Below, one piece after another: positions 48,456 to 49,820 of a stretch of DNA of 49,820 bases. The notes under the pieces are model-generated. The model was given only the letters and a program-made list of their open reading frames with translations. It made no database searches and was not told the DNA's origin. Origin of the DNA: Rhodopirellula sp. (GTDB taxonomy: Bacteria; Planctomycetota; Planctomycetia; Pirellulales; Pirellulaceae); the NCBI GenBank assembly GCA_024644085.1, contig JAHELS010000005.1, positions 1 through 49,820 on the forward strand, read 5' to 3'. How positions within the stretch are numbered: position 1 is the first letter of the stretch; each line of letters opens with the position of its first letter. The position numbers and the translations under genes were made by a program.

Positions 48456-48473
48456 TTTCGGCCGAAGCCGAAA
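48456..48473 (-). other. Hairpin with UUCG tetraloop
   Basis: Minus-strand TTTCGGC-TTCG-GCCGAAA, a 7-bp stem with a stable tetraloop, just after the histone-like stop and before the terminator. It may protect the 3' end of the transcript. Confidence 0.5.
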
Positions 48474-48484
48474 TGTCATGCAAC

Positions 48485-48715
48485 CTAGCGGCGCTTCTTA
48501 GCAGCTTTCTTCTTAGTCGAACGCTTTTTAGTAGCCTTCTTCTTAGTAGAACGCTTTTTCGCCTTCTTCTTGGCTTTCTTCTTAGTAGCCTTCTTTTTGG
48601 TTGCTTTCTTCTTCTTCTTCTTGGCGGCCTTCTTCTTCTTAGCCGGCCGCTTCTTAGCAGCCTTCTTTCGGGTCGCCTTCTTCTTTGCTTTCTTCTTTGC
48701 TTTCTTCTTGGCCAC
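48485..48715 (-). CDS. Lysine/alanine-rich histone H1-like protein
   Basis: 76 residues from GTG 48715, with a strong GGAGGAAG upstream. Almost the whole protein is KKA, KKK and KKR-type repeats (AKKKAKKKAKKKATRKKAAK at the start), with no folded domain, like the tails of eukaryotic H1 or bacterial H1-like proteins. It should bind DNA by charge and help compact the nucleoid, which is dense in planctomycetes. It is followed by a hairpin and a terminator. The composition is extreme, so similarity searches need care. Confidence 0.85.
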   Translation of the reverse strand: MAKKKAKKKAKKKATRKKAAKKRPAKKKKAAKKKKKKATKKKATKKKAKKKAKKRSTKKKATKKRSTKKKAAKKRR

Positions 48716-49070
48716 GTTCTTCCTCCGCTGAGAAAGGAAACGTTGGCGAGTCCTCGTGACTTTTAAAGCGACGCTCTAGAAGCCACCGGCCACGGCTCAC
48801 CAACCGTCGTTAGTGGTTGAATCTCAGAGCTTCGATGTCCAACACCGATCCTGCTCATCCTTTCAACCGTTAAAAAACTGCGCGTAACTTTACGCGCTTC
48901 TACAGATTCCGCAACATGTTTTTACAAAAAAAAGTGCTTGCACAGGAAAAAAATTTGGGTATGCGAAAGTCGTTTTTCCGCTTACTTATGCAATTCACTT
49001 CCACATTGAACGTTGAAAACGTGCGCACATCACGGTGGAAACGCACTTTTCGCGAAACCGTCGCGCGTTT
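48716..49070. other. AT-rich gap between the histone-like and site-2 protease genes
   Basis: 355 bases, clearly richer in A and T than the rest of the window (for example around 48915-48960). It contains a minus-strand terminator at 48871-48897 and probably the histone-like promoter, although no certain -35/-10 pair was identified. No gene was recognised on either strand. Confidence 0.45.
48871..48897 (-). terminator. Intrinsic terminator after the site-2 protease gene
   Basis: Minus-strand GCGCGTAA-AG-TTACGCGC, a perfect 8-bp inverted repeat, followed by AG and six T. It lies about 174 bases after the protease stop and upstream of the histone-like gene, so it separates the two transcripts and leaves a long 3' leader or room for a small RNA. 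Confidence 0.7.
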
Positions 49071-49820
49071 TTATCGATGCCATCCGCCGCTTTGTTGCAG
49101 CGATTGAAAATTTGATACTCCGAGTATCAAAAACAAGAATCCCATGTACTGCTGGCCGTTCGAAAAGCCGTAGGCGGCCATCAATGCAGATGCGATCACA
49201 CTGATCCACAACGCCTGGGTTTGGTTGCCGCCACGCATTTGAATGATCGACCGCATGATGTGTCCTCCATCAAGCGGCCACACTGGAACCAGGTTCAACA
49301 ACGCCCACAGCACGCTGGGGAAGATATAGAACGCCACCAGGGCAAAAAATCCTGGGCTGCTGATTTCGTCTCCCTCCATCAAACCGGGAATCCGATAAAA
49401 GGGGCCAGGCATCAACGCGAAAACTGTCGCGCGATAACCCGCTGCCTTGATCACCGCCACCAAAAGCACCGCCGAGAGCAACTGCGCCAGCGGTCCTGCG
49501 AAAGAAATCCAGATGTCCTGTTTCGGTCCGACACGGCCCTGCCCTCGGCCGGAATAGGAACCGGTCGGAATCGCCAAGCCGCCGAAGTGATACAGCACGA
49601 TCGAAGATTCGATTCCGCAGCGGCGAAACGCAAACGCATGGCCGAGTTCGTGGATCAAGATTGACACCAGCAGACAAAGCGTCCAAAGCAATAACAGCGG
49701 CATCAATCCAGGGCTGGCTGCGTCAAAAAACTCATCGAGGTATTGCACGAGGCTGTATCCAAACACGATTCCAGCCAACCAAAACGTCCATGCGATTCGC
49801 ACGGGAAATCCAAACACTTG
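49071..49820 (-). CDS. Site-2 protease family membrane metalloprotease (M50), N terminus cut by window edge
   Basis: At least 249 residues; the frame runs off the window, and typical members have a further short N-terminal stretch, so the apparent GTG at 49817 is probably internal. Five or six helices. The zinc site HELGH lies at about 56-60 in SILIHELGHAFAFRR, and the third ligand in NLVPVWPLDGGHIMRSI near 177-193. No PDZ or CBS domain follows. Such proteases cut membrane-bound signalling proteins or anti-sigma factors inside the bilayer. The substrate is unknown. Confidence 0.9.
   Translation of the reverse strand, partial: QVFGFPVRIAWTFWLAGIVFGYSLVQYLDEFFDAASPGLMPLLLLWTLCLLVSILIHELGHAFAFRRCGIESSIVLYHFGGLAIPTGSYSGRGQGRVGPKQDIWISFAGPLAQLLSAVLLVAVIKAAGYRATVFALMPGPFYRIPGLMEGDEISSPGFFALVAFYIFPSVLWALLNLVPVWPLDGGHIMRSIIQMRGGNQTQALWISVIASALMAAYGFSNGQQYMGFLFLILGVSNFQSLQQSGGWHR

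Overview
The window reads as a piece of a Planctomycetota chromosome, probably from the Pirellulales. This is inferred from the mix of families: lysine-rich histone-like protein, DUF3299 and DUF4432 proteins, UMF1-type MFS, Gfo/Idh/MocA and sugar-isomerase genes, large intergenic gaps and roughly 58 percent GC. It is not based on a phylogenetic marker. One RNA gene is visible, tRNA-Leu(UAA). No ribosomal RNA, CRISPR array, phage or complete insertion sequence was found.

Layout. 1-5.8 kb: the tail of a hybrid histidine kinase, tRNA-Leu, two paralogous zinc-ribbon membrane proteins, an ADP-ribosylglycohydrolase, a small membrane protein and transaldolase. 5.9-7.6 kb: a single-domain globin, a class I glutamine amidotransferase and an orphan ORF. 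7.6-36.4 kb: an energy and stress island holding a complete four-subunit group 3b [NiFe] hydrogenase with its maturation protease (preceded by TerB-like and cNMP-fold genes), four universal-stress-protein genes, CHAD, a UMF1 transporter, PAC2, c-type cytochromes, the PEP synthase/PSRP pair, flavodoxin-fold reductases, a CBS/DUF21 protein, a DsbD-like fusion, an HhH protein, a zinc-type alcohol dehydrogenase, an APH-AAA kinase fusion and a CaCA exchanger. 36.4-44.1 kb: carbohydrate genes, including an internally deleted sugar-isomerase pseudogene, and a DUF3299 cluster. 44.1-49.8 kb: a degenerate sigma54-activator-like protein, a palindromic MITE-like element, Mrp, a 16-bp tandem repeat, the histone-like gene and a site-2 protease.

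Main discovery. The intergenic gaps of the 7.6-32.5 kb island contain thirteen sequences of the sigma54 type (GG-N10-GC). Eight fit GGCAY-N5-TTGC exactly, and all point at the start of the next gene. Five gaps also contain a quasi-palindromic 16-mer, TGTGCGSRTHYGCDCR, and a sixth has a 17-bp variant. In most cases the site lies 40-51 bp upstream of a promoter, and four sites lie between divergent promoters. This looks like one RpoN-dependent regulon read by one enhancer-binding protein that is not encoded here. Its gene content resembles the mycobacterial DosR hypoxia/dormancy regulon (USPs, group 3b hydrogenase, APH-AAA protein, PEP metabolism), but the control system is quite different.

How it may work together (inference): under low oxygen or electron-acceptor stress, the hydrogenase balances NAD(P)H against H2. 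PEP synthase with its regulatory kinase/phosphatase resets carbon flow, alcohol dehydrogenase and flavodoxin-fold enzymes absorb reductant, cytochromes act in the periplasm, and USPs and nucleotide-binding proteins adjust metabolism for survival. Coordinates, starts and motifs were read by eye; no database search was run.
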